Origin: Raphanus sativus | Taxonomy: Eukaryota > Streptophyta > Magnoliopsida > Brassicales > Brassicaceae | Direction of reading: 5' to 3' | NCBI RefSeq assembly: GCF_000801105.2 | Contig: NC_079516.1 | Coordinates: forward strand, 25,085,043 to 25,149,042 | DNA: 64,000 bases | Shown here: positions 1 to 13,694 of the stretch, piece by piece | How the letters are laid out: every line of letters starts with the position of its first letter | Position numbering within the stretch: position 1 is the first letter of the stretch | Program-made: the position numbers and the translations under genes | The notes under the pieces: model-generated | The model's input: only the letters and a program-made list of their open reading frames with translations | Told to the model about the DNA's origin: nothing | Database searches by the model: none

Positions 1-590
1 ATAATTATTATGTAATTTCAAAGTGAATTTTATCTCTGAGGTCCACTATATTTTGTGTGTAATGGTTCAAAGCATTTTCGATATATATTTATATTTCAGT
101 TTGGTTTGTTTTTAGTATTATTGTATAAGTATAATACTATACAATATTACTATATTCTATACAATATATGAAGCTATGTGTTATTTGTTTTAGAAAGTAG
201 ATTAGACCCAACGTAGTTATAAGAATAGTCATATCTTTATGTATGTGTCTATGACTTATCTACCTAATGTTATTCGTACTAATAAAATTAATATGGCCAA
301 TAAAGTATACTGATCAATTTAAAATGAATTGTATAGGGTAATTATAGAACGATTAATATTTTTAGTATTCTTAGTATATATCTTATTTAAATCGACATGT
401 AATAAATGTAAAAATCATATATGTTATATGGACAAAAAGAAGAACTGTATTTAAGGAAATACATCAATGCAAAGTTAGACTATGGTACATATTATATATA
501 AAGATTGAGACATTTAATTTAAATATATGAGGTCCATCTTTAAAAATCCACCTAGAAAAAGTTGTAATGTTCCTGTTTTAATAAGATAGA
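1..590 (-). mobile_element. 5' part of a minus-strand Helitron, rest off-window
   Basis: Read on the minus strand, the sequence from 590 begins TCTATCTTATTAAAACAGG and is preceded by A (T at 591). This is the usual 5' start of Brassicaceae non-autonomous Helitrons and almost equals the starts at 903 and 2148. No matching CTAG end with a hairpin is visible further left, so the 3' end is presumably before position 1 or lost. The rest of 1-590 is AT-rich and holds no gene I can support. Confidence 0.4.
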
Positions 591-900
591 TTTATAACTA
601 ATAAACTGTGTTTGGCAAAGAAAGATCCTCAATACATGGTGGAGAATGAAAACGAATGACGTTCTAAAAATACAGTTTTCTTAATTTTTCTCCCAAAAGA
701 TACCACAAAATATTTCTAAATAATTTCTAAAATTTTAGTTAGTCTACCTTAATGGAGTATTTTAAGAATATTTTTGAAGATGTGAATTTTAAAAATAAAA
801 ATTTGGTGGCATTTGGAATATTCCTATTGATATAATTATAATATCTTTGTAAATGAACTTATTAAATAAATACTATTAATCTTTGACAAAAAATACTATT
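591..900. other. AT-rich spacer, nothing recognised
   Basis: No open frame of note, RNA gene or repeat was seen here. Just before the next Helitron the phrase TACTATTAATCT occurs twice (around 870 and 893). Confidence 0.5.
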
Positions 901-2145
901 AATCTATCTTATTAAAACAGAAACATTATGTTGGACCTAACATTTATTTTGTAAGTTTTTAAATTAAATACACCTTTATACTTTATACTTAAATCTACAT
1001 TAAATCACTAATGTTCCTTTCTTTATACTACTATCTATTTTTCCAAACAATATACTTTATTCTTTATACTACTATCAATGTTTCCAAACAATATATTTTA
1101 TATACTACTATCAATGTTTCCAAACAATACAATAATTAATCTTAGTTATTTTATATCCATCATTTTCTCTTTAAAATTTTGTAGAAACGTCATAATTTCA
1201 TAAATTGCAAAATAATGAACTTTAAATTTGGATTATAAGATTACAAATTATGAAACTATTATAATTTTAAATCAAATTAGATTACATATCGGTCATCCAT
1301 CAGTCCAATCAATTAGTCTCGGGTTTTAGTGATTTTTTAATATGAAAATTTTAAAAACCTAAATTGAATTGTTAGATCTCCGGATTAACCGGTATAATCA
1401 CAATCGGGTTGAATTAAAAACACTGATTTAAATACAAAAATATTTTAAATACACTCTTTAAAAGTTACCAAAATATTTATTGAGTTATTAGTGAAATTTT
1501 TCTCGTAAAATATTCCGCGCTTTCAAAGCGTGGATCAAGATCTAGTCTGGATTACAACTAACTTAATGCACCAAATAGTCGTCATTTGATCTTTACTTAA
1601 AGATTGGTTTTAGAAGAAAATATTGAAGAATATTTTTTTATCTCTGTAGTTAGAAGTGAAAATAGTATCTCTATAAATAGAACTGTATTATAGAGATATA
1701 CATTATAACAAATCTACTTCTATAATAGAGATTTTTATTTAAGAGGAAAATATAAAGATGAAAATAGAGATGAATTAGAGATAGTCTTAGTTTATACCAA
1801 AAAAAAATATGAACCCGGAAAACATAGGCTAGTGTGGACCCATGTAATAATTGTCCTCTGCCTCCGCCTAGATATTTAACTAATTTACAATGTTTTAAAA
1901 CCTTACCACAAATATTGAACGAGGCAACTTATCGGGTCATCGGATTATTAGGTCGGCTACGAACGAACCACTGGTAAATATATTAACTAATTTATTATAT
2001 ATAATATATATTGATATTAAAAATATAATACATATTTTACGTCTTAAAATATTTAGAAAACACCTAACTTGAGTTTCTTTATTTTTATTTTTGTTTAACA
2101 TACAAAATATCAAAAATAATTCAAATTATTTAACATTTTTGAAAT
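901..2145 (+). repeat. Tandem duplication, copy A (empty-site copy)
   Basis: This 1.25-kb block is repeated head to tail at 2146-10373. The block consists of a Helitron and about 600 bp of flank ending in TTTTTGAAATAA. Copy A lacks two insertions present in copy B: the LINE (its site is near 1776-1792) and the Copia element (its site is near 1884-1888). It therefore acts as an in-window record of the pre-insertion sequence. Confidence 0.9.
903..1545 (+). mobile_element. Non-autonomous Helitron, copy A
   Basis: The element starts TCTATCTTATTAAAACAG after an A and ends CTAG before a T, the A/T insertion preference of Helitrons. A GC-rich hairpin (1515-1533, CCGCGCTTT pairing with AAAGCGTGG) sits about 9 bases before the CTAG end. 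It is 643 bp long with no coding capacity, so it would depend on a Rep/helicase supplied elsewhere. Confidence 0.8.
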
Positions 2146-2147
2146 AA

Positions 2148-2789
2148 TCTATCTTATTAAAACAGAAACATTCTGTTGGACCTAACATTTATTTTGTAAG
2201 TTTTTAAATTAAATACACTTTATACTTTATAGTTAAATCTACATTAAATCACTAATGTTCTTTTCTTTATACTACTATCTATTTTTCCAAACAATATACT
2301 TTATTCTTTATACTACTATCAATGTTTCCAAACAATATATTTTATATACTGCTATCAATGTTTCCAAACAATACAATAATTAATCTTAGTTATTTTATAT
2401 ACATCATTTCTCTTTAAAATTTTGTAGAAATGTCATAATTTCATAAATTGCAAAATAATGAAATTTAAAATTTGGATTATAAGATTAAAAATTATGAAAC
2501 TATTACAATTTAAATCAAATTAGATTACATATCGGTCATTCATCAGTTCAATCAATTAGTCTCGGGTTTTAGTGATTTTTTAATATGAATATTTTAAAAA
2601 CCCAAATTGAATTGTTAGATCTCCGGATTAACCGGTATAATCACAATCGGGTTGAATTAAAAACACTGATTTAAATACAAAAATATTTTAAATACACTCT
2701 TTAAAAGTTACCAAAATATTTGTTGAGTTATTAGTGAAATTTTTCATAGTAAAATATTCCGCGCTTCCAAAGCGCGGATCAAGATCTAG
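2148..2789 (+). mobile_element. Non-autonomous Helitron, copy B
   Basis: This 642-bp element is nearly identical to the Helitron at 903. It starts TCTATCTTATTAAAACAG and ends CTAG followed by T. The 3' hairpin is cleaner here: CCGCGCTT and AAGCGCGG pair around a short loop. The left edge of the whole duplication coincides with this 5' terminus. Confidence 0.8.
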
Positions 2790-3049
2790 TCTGGATTACA
2801 ACTAACTTAATGCACCAAATAGTCGTCATTTGATCTTTACTTAAAGATTGGTTTTAGAAGAAAATATTGAAGAATATTTTTTTATCTCTGTATTTAGAAG
2901 TGAAAATAGTATCTCTATATTTTCTTCTATAAATAGAACTGTATTATAGAGGTATACATTATAACAAATCTACTTCTATAATAGAGATTTTTATTTAAGA
3001 GGAAAATATAAAGATGAAAATAGAGATGAATTAGAGATAGTCTTAGTTT

Positions 3050-3713
3050 TTTTTTTGTCACTGAATTATATTATTAGCCTTCAAGGCAAAAAGTTCTAAA
3101 CAATGAGAACCAGCAAAACAACATAGAAAAGGGATGCACCAGTAGGGATCCAAAATAAACTAACACATCTATTTTGCGTATGGATGACTAAATATTTTTC
3201 ATATAAAAGCTTTTTTATATTTGCTTCTGGAATAGATGAACCTCAAAAGAGATAACCTTCATATTAGTCCAAAAGCACCACGCTTCAGAGTGAGTTGAAA
3301 ACGATTGTCATTCTCTTTTTATTACTCCAGTAGGAGCCACCGAGATAAGACAACTCTCTATTTTGCTCTATTATCAGAGTCAAAGAGATTACCGTTCCAT
3401 AACTTCATGCTGTCTTTCGAAGTAACCATAGTTTGCAGCAAGAACTCCATCACCATCGAATGAAGAACCATCAACGATTGAAGCCGGTAAGACCCGTCGC
3501 CACCATCCGCAGTAGATCTGTCAATTAACTTTTCTAAGCAGTTCAACTGAACCGAAAGTTTTGTCTTTCCAAACCAATTGGAAGAAACATACAAAAGAAC
3601 ATTAAAAAACCTTGCCATATTCAAAATAAATTGGCAATAAAACAGCAACTGGAAACAAAACAGATGCAAGAAAGAGATGTAAAACGAATTAAACAAGCCG
3701 ATGTCGGAGCTTA
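3050..3713 (-). mobile_element. 5'-truncated LINE-like retroposon with 17-bp target duplication
   Basis: The insert is flanked by AGAGATAGTCTTAGTTT at 3033-3049 and 3714-3730, and copy A has this sequence only once. The left end is a T run followed by GTCACTGAATT, which on the minus strand is a tail ending AATTCAGTGAC plus poly(A). That is the signature of target-primed reverse transcription. A minus-strand frame at 3358-3696 (112 codons) has no domain I recognise, so the LINE family is not certain. It could also be a retrocopied transcript. Confidence 0.75.
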
Positions 3714-3825
3714 AGAGATAGTCTTAGTTTATACAAAAAAAAAATATGAACCCGGAAAACATAGGCTAGTGTGGACCCATGTAATAATTGTCCTCTGCCT
3801 CTGCCTAGATGTTTAACTAATTTAC

Positions 3826-4141
<316 letters not shown>

Positions 4142-4388
4142 CGTTATCAGCACGATCCAGCTCCAAGATCAACCATCAATAGTTTCTAAGAAAGGAACCA
4201 AAGAAAAGATCGGCAAAGTTAAAGGTAAGATCTCAAGAACCCTAATCTTTACTTGTGGTTCAAGCAATTCAGATTTCAAACTTCTCTTCATCTTAAATCC
4301 GATTTAAAAGGTTTTGCGATTTGATTTGGTTGATTTTAGTTCTTGTTTTATTTTAAAATCAAAACCCTAAACCTTTAATAGTTTTACA

Positions 4389-4650
4389 TGACTTTAGTTT
4401 TGTATGGACAACAAGTGATACCCCTTTAAGGATGACACGCTATATGTCCAAACAAAATTTAAGGTCAATGTTTAACCTAATCCTAAAATCAGATTTGAAT
4501 TTTAAACCCTAATCCTTAAAGTTTAAGTCCGATTTTAAGAAACCCTAAACCCTAAAATATAAAGCATGTGATTACATGACTTTCGTTTTGTATGGACAAC
4601 AAGTGATACCCCTTTAAGGATGACACGCTATATGTCCAAACAAAACATAA
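4389..4650 (+). repeat. Direct duplication in the Copia leader
   Basis: A segment of about 75 bp containing GTATGGACAACAAGTGATAC occurs near 4401-4465 and again near 4590-4650. It lies between the primer site and gag. The role is unknown; it may be a leader duplication by recombination. Confidence 0.8.
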
Positions 4651-4863
4651 GGTTAATGTTTTCCACATCTTTTGGTCGATGATGCACACCATAGTGTAGC
4701 TAGACCATGATTTTTCTTTTAGGTCAATGATGCATACCAATAGGTATGACTAGACCATATGAAGTAAAGGTCGATGATACGTACTCTTAAGTACAATTAG
4801 ACCATAAAACAAAATCAATGGTCGATGATGTTCACCCTCAGGTGCAACTAGATTTTTCACCCG

Positions 4864-5010
4864 TGATTCACGGTGATCATCCACGATGATCCGCGATGAT
4901 CTATGATCCATGATGATCCTCAATGATCCGCGATGATCTATGATGATCAGTGATCCAAGGTGATCCACGATGATTCTCGATGATCCACGGTGATCCACAA
5001 TCACTGGTGA
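4864..5010 (+). repeat. GATC-rich minisatellite
   Basis: An imperfect tandem array of about 12-bp units resembling GATGATCCRCGA. It lies in the untranslated leader of the Copia element, upstream of gag. On the minus strand it gives repeated Asp-His-Arg-Gly, which I take to be an artefact. Confidence 0.8.
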
Positions 5011-5435
5011 TGGATGATGCGCACCACAGTGCAGCTAAATCATGATCCATTTTATTTGGTCGAGGAAGTGTACTGAATGGTACTACTAGACCATTAAACC
5101 GCATGGGTCGATGTAGCATACCATATGGTATGGCTAGACCATGCACTCGTCCATCCCACTATTTTCAAGGGATTTATAAATCAAACAAGTTGATTAAGAG
5201 ATGGATGAGTTACGAGAAAGTAAATTTCTAATGAGAATGCAAACTGGCCGTGTGGCCCTCTTATTTGTTTGCTGGCCGTGTGATCTTAATTGTGTAATAG
5301 CCGAATGGCATTGGTCACACAAGCCATATGACTTTATTGTTTACATACTGGCCGAGTGCCTTTTATTTCTTGTATAGCCGAATGGCATCAGAAATTGTAT
5401 CTACTAACACTTAAATCATTTTGATATGATTTCAG

Positions 5436-6014
5436 ATGTTGAGATTCCAACCCATGGACTATGATACCCTAGATATCTCTGGAGAGAACTATCTAAGATG
5501 GGCAATAAATATCTCGGTTATACTAACGATAGAAGGTCTTAGTGAATGTATCATCAAGGATGATCATGGAACCGAGAATGAGAAATATAAGGCATTAACA
5601 GTAATGCGCCATCATCTCAATGTGGAACTGAGAAATCAGTACCAAGGTATACAAAGTTCTCGATGCCTTTGGACAGAGTTAAAGTCCAAATACACTAAGG
5701 TGATATTACCAAAGGCAAGGCATGAGTGGATGAGCCTCAGTTTCCGGGACTTTGGGTCCGTGGAAAAATACAATTATGCTCTATCCAAAGTAGCTCATAC
5801 ACTGATGTTTTGTGGTGAAAAGTTGACAGAGGAGGAATTACTTGAAAAAGTTTTCTCCACAGCAGATCCAAAAGATCTATTCCTACAACTAACCTATCGA
5901 GATAAAGGTTTCACCACATACAACGATCTGTTCTTATACTTATCTCAAAATGAACAGATGAATCAGATGAAAGATGATATGAGCGGCTATGAGGCAGATA
6001 GTGATGATGAATAA
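5436..6014 (+). pseudogene. Copia gag-like polypeptide (UBN2 type), N-terminal part
   Basis: 192 codons from ATG to TGA. The start MLRFQPMDYDTLDISGENYL and the phrase SGENYLRWA are characteristic of the UBN2-type Gag domain of plant Copia retrotransposons, which packages element RNA into cytoplasmic particles. The ending is acidic (EADSDDE) and there is no CCHC zinc knuckle, so the nucleic-acid-binding part and the downstream pol are missing or out of frame. In an active element Gag continues into protease-integrase-RT-RNase H. I therefore treat it as the surviving open part of a broken polyprotein. Family assignment is by motif recognition only. Confidence 0.75.
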
Positions 6015-9000
6015 TCCATGGGAGCCACGTCCAAAGTGACAGATGGAGTGGCTGGCTAGACCATTGTCTAAAACCTTTAAACATTTTCATACTTATGATT
6101 TGGTGTTTTGTCATTCAAAATTTTATAGCATTAATAAAAGTTTTTATTTTATCTTCATTGATTGATTTGCTTGAAAAATATTTTTGATTGACATATGAGA
6201 ATGAAAACTCGAGAAGAGTATGTCTAGACCACTGCGCCTAAGGCACGGCCTTAAGAGGCACGAAATTATCACCTAAGACCCATTGAGAGAGACCCAAAAT
6301 CTCCACTGGCCGTGGACAAGGATACCATAATAACCGTGGTTGTAGATCCAATCATGGTCGAAGAGGGAGTAAAGGTCGAAATGGCATTACAAGCCACATC
6401 AAAATGGTTTCAATAATAAACCAATGGGCAAAGTAAAGAAAAAGGAAATGTTCCTTTAGCTAATGAAAATCGCCAAAGGCATACATATAAAAGAGGTCGA
6501 GACTACATTCTCCCTACTGATCTAATACTATGCTAAGGATCAGTGTGATAAGGCATAAAAGCCTAGGTAACCAGTAAGGTTCACCAACGAATTTATACAC
6601 TTTATGGCTTGACCGGATTAGCCATCCTGGTCCGAACTTGATGCAAAGTTTAAAATTACTAAGGCACAAAGAGTTATCCCATAAGATCTCACGTTGTGAA
6701 ACATGTACACAAGGGAAACTCAGTAGGCTTCATTGTTCCAAGCAACACGAAAGTACAATCTGATCATAAGGGTAGTGAGGACAAAACCCGTGATCATGAC
6801 CAGACAACAAATTCGTGTAACATGGTCTAAAACCATGCTGGCCGTCCAAGCATTACGTTTAAGTGAGGACAAACAAATGTATTTTATAGCATGTTCATGA
6901 GGGGGAGAATAAACACTCCGTATGGTCCATGACCATACTATAAAACCCGAACATGATAAGCCTGGCCAAAGGCCATAAGACATTATAGCTTGGCCGTATA
7001 AGGCATAACCTATAAGGTTGAGACTTCAAGAGTCTATAAGCTTGGGTACACCACAAGAATACATGTATGAAAGATAAGATACATCAGGCCATATAAAGTG
7101 AGCATAGATATTCCCGTCTAAAGATGATAAAGGATCATAATCCAGATATAGACCATCCTAAGACTTTATGGATAAACCACCACATACCTATGTGCCATCT
7201 AGGATGGAATACCTCATCTAAGGATGAGATGAAAATCGGAAATATATGTTGGATAAGAGAACATGATCTTTCTCCCATGAATTCAATGAGACCATGAGCC
7301 AAACAAAGGTGATCATATTGTGGCCAAGGTACACAGATTACATACAAGATGAATCCGACTATCCAACATCATGGAGAAAGCTATAAGCTGGTAAATAGAA
7401 AGTGAAAGTGGAATGGTTTTAACCATCCAAGTCTTGGCAAAGATCCTCGGACCAGATATATATGTACTGGACGTCCATAAACAAAGAAAGAATGATAGCC
7501 AGACATACCCGAAAGAATGACTAAGTCATACCAGCTTAGCACCACTATATAAATGTCCTAGTAGAGACATAATCAAGTTGCTGTAGAAGTCTATACAAGA
7601 TAGACCAGTATGTTCCATATACAAGGAACCTCGGATAGAAAGAGATAAGGTGCTCATAATGATAGATCCGGGTTCATGAAAGAGAAACCATACTAGACAA
7701 TGAGATAAGACCGGCCGGTCCTAAGGTACAGGTATCATACAGTGTAGCCTTGCAAACTACAAAGTATTCAATGATCCTGATAAGAATAAAATCTCAATCG
7801 ATTGTATCATGTCTAGAACGCGATAGAACGCGATGGAACATTATATAAGGTGTCGACACATACACACACTCATAAGTGATAAAGAGAAAGCACTTGAGCA
7901 TAAGAGATATGCGAGGATCACTAACCCACGTAAGAGTACTCATAGAGAATAAAATGGGACGTGGAGTTAAACCCAAAGAATGTATGAGATGGGCGTATTG
8001 GCCAAAAACATAAGATAGACGCCATCTAACCAGTGAACAGATGAGTCTTGTGAGGAAAAGAAAATCGTGAGCTGTAGAACATGAAAGTACAGACAAGTGG
8101 TCGTACATGTTGCTACATAAAGCATTCAAAAGGAATGGCTTGATCACACAAGGATACTCACAGGGACTAAGGAACAAGGAAATAAATTCCTAGGTGGTGA
8201 ATGCTACTACCCAATATCGAAATTAATAAAGATTTGGACATCTAAGGAAGATGTAGTAGACATTGGATATATCACTGGATATAAAGGTAACATAAGATAC
8301 CTTGAGAAATAAGAAAGAAGTTCTCTTAGAACAACATAGTTCCTGCGTTGTTCATGGACTGAAATGCAGCTGCATGCGTGTATGTACACACGATATGATA
8401 AGACTAAGTGATGCTTAGTAGAAAGTTCTATAAGAACGTTTCTGATCAGTCCATATAGTAGTCAATATATTCCTTGTGTTTATACTTAAAGAAAGGATGA
8501 TTAAGATGATTGATTCTTGGAAAGGCTATGAAGAGACTACGATGATCTATAGTAGAGATCATTAGCCGTATATGAATATTGGGATCTATGATCCAACGTA
8601 CCAAGAATAGATTGATCAAATGGTCTGAGAATCCATCAGATTCACGACCAAAGGGAACCATACCGACTAGGATCATGTCCGACCTAGTTCGACCTTAATC
8701 ACCATTGGTCCCGACCAATCCATCCCGTCCAGCTTGTTCCGACCAGTTCCTCTAGGTCTTAAATCCGACCTAAACCATCCAAGTGAGAGGAACGTCCTAT
8801 TGACCAAAAAGTGGTTTAGTTTTGATTAAGCTTCAAACTATAACACAATAGCCACTTCATGAACAGACCATGGACATATACTAAAAGTTCATAAAGAGTT
8901 TTGGTCAAAGGATATGAATAAGATATATAATGGACAAGAACATAATCCGGATGGATTATGGATGATGTCATGATCCGGACAGATCATGGACATACAAAGA

Positions 9001-9078
9001 CATTCATGGTCGAACTTATCTAAGAGAGATAAACCATATGATCCGAATGGACCATGAATATCATGAAAGCATTTTGCT
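6015..9078 (+). other. Degenerate Copia internal region
   Basis: This stretch should hold the protease, integrase and reverse transcriptase of the element. I see only short frames broken by stops on both strands and no catalytic motif that I can place with confidence. Nothing suggests an independent gene. Confidence 0.55.
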
Positions 9079-9510
9079 GATGCAGGTTACCAGTCCGATC
9101 CACACAGTGCTAAGTCTCAAACCGGTTATGTTTTCACATATGGAGGCACGACCATTTCATGGAGATCAGTCAAGCAGACTATATCAGCCACATCATCCAA
9201 TCACTCGGAGATATTGGCGATCCATGAAGCAAGCAGAGAGTGTGTGTCTGGTTGAGACTCATGACACACCATATTCGGACATCATGTGGGATCACGGATG
9301 GTAAAGACGAGCCGACCGTTCTTTACGAAGACAATGCGGCCTGCATTGCTCAGCTCAAAGATGGTTACATCAAGGGTGACAAGACTAAGCATGTTCTCCC
9401 CAAGTTCTTCTTCACCCACGATCTTCAGAAAGAAGGAGAGGTCAAGGTCCTCTAAGTCAGATCCAGCGAGAACTCAGCCGACCTCTTCACTTAGGCATTA
9501 CCAACATGCA
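9079..9510 (+). pseudogene. Copia RNase H domain, frameshifted
   Basis: The frame from 9079 reads DAGYQSDPHSAKSQTGYVF and continues with TISWRSVKQT and EILAIHEASREC, the usual N-terminal half of Copia RNase H. The frame shifts near 9245, then continues with PTVLYEDNAACIAQLKDGYI and KHVLPKFFFTHDLQKEGEV. Stops follow at about 9453 and in the ADLFT segment near 9493. The protein would degrade RNA in RNA-DNA hybrids during reverse transcription. The frameshift and stops show it is dead. Confidence 0.85.
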
Positions 9511-9774
9511 CGTTCAGGAAGCTTATGCAGCAGATTGGTATGCGATCGCTGAGAAGCCTTCAGTGATGTTCACTTCAGAGGAAGTAATGCGGCTGTACTC
9601 TTTTTCCTATCCATGGCTTCCCGTTTTTACCACATTGGGTTTTTGGGTTTACCATGGAAAGGTTTTAACGAGGCAGTATTCCAAACGCATTACAAACTCT
9701 AAACGGTTATGGCATTACAATCTCGGTTTTTAACGAGATAGCATCTTACACGCATAATGGACATCAAGGAGAAG

Positions 9775-10109
<335 letters not shown>

Positions 10110-10373
10110 TTTACAATGTTTTAAAACCTTACACAAATATTGAACCAGGCAACTTATCGGGTCATCGGATTATTAGGTCGGCTACGAACGAACCACTGGT
10201 AAATATATTAACTAATAATTATATAATAATATATATTGATATTAAAAATATAATACATATTTTACGTCTTAAAAATATTTAGAAAACACCTAACTTGAGT
10301 TTCTTTATTTTATTTTCGTTTAACATACAAAATATCAAAAATAATTCAAATTATTTAACATTTTTGAAATAAT

Positions 10374-12180
10374 TTAAGAGTTATAACATCTAATAAAAAT
10401 ATCAAGACTTGAAATCCATAATCATTTAAATGTGATATATGAATAGTAAAATTAAACTTTAAATCAAAAAAACAAAAGTTAAATATTAAACTGTAATAAT
10501 AGATTGTCGATAACAAAAATAAATTAATACCGACCAGGTTACATCAACTAATGTTGGTTTTCTTTATCATCGTTCACTTCATTTTTCAGATGACACAAAT
10601 CTTCTTCAAAATCTTAAAAAATCACAAATGACATTCGATAGTAGAAAAATATATTAGTAAAATCAGTTGACAAAAAAAGATATTAGTAAACTCTGAAAAC
10701 CTAATATTTTCAATTTGAATAAAAACATATTTAAATAAAATAATTAAAAATCAAAAAATAAGTAAAAGACTTTTTTTTAATTAGTGGTTCAACCGATTGT
10801 TGAATTATAGATTTTCGTGGGTTTTGCGAATTTTAATGTAATTTTAAATAATGAATTTTTCATTAAATCTAAAATGGATTATATTTGGATCACCGATTTT
10901 ATATGTACCACCACAGATCCGGATCAAATTTCAAAATTCTGCTGATTTACCTTTACATTGTCTCAGTTTTTTTTCTCTGCAAGATAATTTATTTGAATTT
11001 ATTAAATTTGAACTTTGATGTATATTAAGAGCCGTTCATTGAGAACATGGATTACTCATTGCACGTGGTTTCGTACAGTGCAGATCTACAAAAGAGATTC
11101 TATCAAACGTGCAGTGTGGTGCAATTAGGTGACGTGAATTGCCTAGGCCTGGATATTTTAATCTGATTAGAAGATCTAGATTAGAACCGATCTGAAAATA
11201 TTTGGATAGGCCCTACCTCATATCTGAAGTCCAAATGAGTTTAGTCCGAAAAACTCATTTTTGGGTTTATAAAACAAAATCCAAAACCGATAATTTTTAA
11301 AGTTGGACGGGTTCGGAGTTTTCGGTCCTAATTAGTAAATACTATCATTTTTAGTATTTATGCTTTTTCGTGTTTTATAAATATGTAATTCTTTATTTGT
11401 TTTATTCCAGAAAAATATGAATATCTAAAAATATATGAATATTTATAGATATATATATGAATAACTACGCATATCTAACAAAAAATCTCATTATCTTTAT
11501 TTAAAGGAAATAATTTATAAAAAAAATCAATGCAAATTTTTTCTTACAAATATTTTATGTAATATATAAAAAAAAAGCAGTGATAGCATATGTTCATTAA
11601 ATTTTAAATAGAAAAACTAAAAAGACAAAACTTAAGAGAAAGTAATAATTATTATAAATAATTTTTTTTCTTGAATTAATATTTTTATATGTAATAATGT
11701 GAATATAATTTATTACAGCATATGTTAAATAATAATTATATTAATTCATACACTTAAAATTCTATGTTTAAGTTAGATATATATTCAAAGAGGAGCGGAT
11801 AGTACCTCTTAAATATTTATAATTCTTGTGGTTTTTTTCATTTTTAACGAATATTAATTTTAGTATTTGTATTGCTCCAAAAATGTGTAAATGTCTAATC
11901 TTTTTCGATATAATCGAAACCAATAACCAATCAAATCAAATCTAGTGGATAAAAAATTAAAATGCTCAGTCCTAAAGTGGAAAGTCCCAATTTCCAGACC
12001 ACTGAACAATTCTTCAACCTGCTCATCCAATTTTTTTAGATTTATATATTTATATGATCTGTAAAAACAGGCAAATCAGATCCGGTTACAAATCCACTTT
12101 GAACAAATATCTAAATTCAAACTATTACAACTTAGTTTCGCTCGTCCACTAAACCTGACACGTTCTGCTAGCTCATTTTT
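10374..12180. other. AT-rich DNA, possible old hAT-like remnant
   Basis: No gene is supported. A weak inverted pair, TAGGCCTGGATATTTTAAT near 11144 and its partner ending CAGTCCTA near 11975 (about 15 of 19 matches), suggests a decayed hAT-like MITE. No 8-bp target duplication is visible, so this is only a suggestion. Confidence 0.35.
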
Positions 12181-12960
12181 CGAAATCCTTTGGAAACCGG
12201 TTGATGTTCTCACCTTTAACGATGAATCACGGGACAGTGAGGTTCTCCTTATTGCCTTCTGTGTTGTCTCTAGAGTAGTTAGCTCTCGGTGAACTCCACG
12301 AAACTTACCAAAGACTTACCAAAGACGAGTAATAGAAGAGAGATCCAAATACTTACCAAAGACGGGTTTGTAGACAACGCCACATAGCGCTCGAAACGCC
12401 ACTTTAAACAAGCAAGCACTCGCTACTGCTGCCACTGAACCACTAATCCAAAACAATGGGCTGATAAGGAAGCAATACTAAACTGTAATCTTCATGACCT
12501 GCAAAGAAGAAAAGACCCGTCTGCGAGGAGTCCTAGCAACCTCGAACAACCAGCACTGGGATGACGGAGACTTAAGACGGGCCCCCAACACGTTCAAGAC
12601 CCAACTGATCCAACCAAAATCTAGCCGGCGAAGCCAATATCTGGTATAGAGAACATGTACCGGTCTTCTCTGCGCTTCAAGAAACATGTGATGGGGATGT
12701 AGGAATACCATAAGTAGGCCTGAAACAAGCTTTAACCGCAAGGTCAAAACACCTGATGATCGATGAATGGGGACAGTTGAGCAAGGGAAGAGCATATACA
12801 AGAGTGAGGGGAGCACAGCCATATATGACAGTCCCCTGACTACAAACTGCAGCTATATGCGCCAAACCACAGATGGGAAGCCACTACACTTAACTAAGTT
12901 CACTCGCATAACCACTTATGTCGAAAAGATATTTGTAAGCCGCAACTCATGTAGCTAAAG
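12181..12960. other. Unassigned, higher-GC region
   Basis: Base composition is more balanced than in the surroundings. Short frames occur on both strands (for example minus 12478-12822), but none shows a domain I recognise. The phrase CTTACCAAAGAC occurs three times between about 12306 and 12362. It is probably internal sequence of an old retrotransposon. Confidence 0.35.
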
Positions 12961-13694
12961 ACAAGAAAAGATACGAAAAGGGTTTTATTGATTTCAGACT
13001 GAAATGTTATGGAAGGGTGCCTACGTACCCCTTTCGAGGATCAAGCCGAACTTAGTTCAATCAAAAGAGTGGAACAAGATATTGAACTGCATGTACGAAT
13101 TCACCTAGTATGAGTGCAAGTAATAGAAACAGACATGTCGAAAATAATGCCTAAAGTTTTCAAGTGCAGAGAGTTCTAAGAGTCTAAAAATCGTCTCTTG
13201 GCGCTCCTCGTCTTGGTTCCTCTTATATATGCCTCGAAGGTCATCTTCGAGTTTATCTCTTTGCGGAAATCTTTCTTATCCTTTCGATCTTCATGATTAT
13301 CCTAAAAACTTGACACTTATCTTCTTATCAACAAAACCATCATTGTAATTTGGGCTTATTTTCGTCTAAATCGTAATTGGGCTTTGACCGCGTTTTAGAC
13401 ATTCTCAGACAATTTTTTGACTTAAGCGTTTTTTTACGATTTCTTTTGGAAAAAACCCTTTCGGTACGATGTTGGTTCTGTAGGGTGATGAAAACCAATC
13501 CTATGATCGAGATAACAACATTGTTAAGCTAACTGTTATCATTTCATATGATTGATTCGAGATTTTACGAGAAAACAAATCTTTGCTATTTTGTCGTAAA
13601 ATTTTAATGGTAACTCTAACCGAGACGAAGAAAGAAGCAGTTTGATCAAGTTCGAAGGAGAGAGCTATGAGGGGTGAGACAAGCGGAGGCCGTG
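12961..13694 (-). mobile_element. Possible LTR-retrotransposon LTR remnant
   Basis: The phrase GTGCCTACGTACCCCTTTCG near 13018, and TATATAAGAG read on the minus strand near 13223, resemble LTR/leader sequence of plant Gypsy elements. I find no second copy in the window and no clean ends, so this is a tentative call. Confidence 0.3.
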
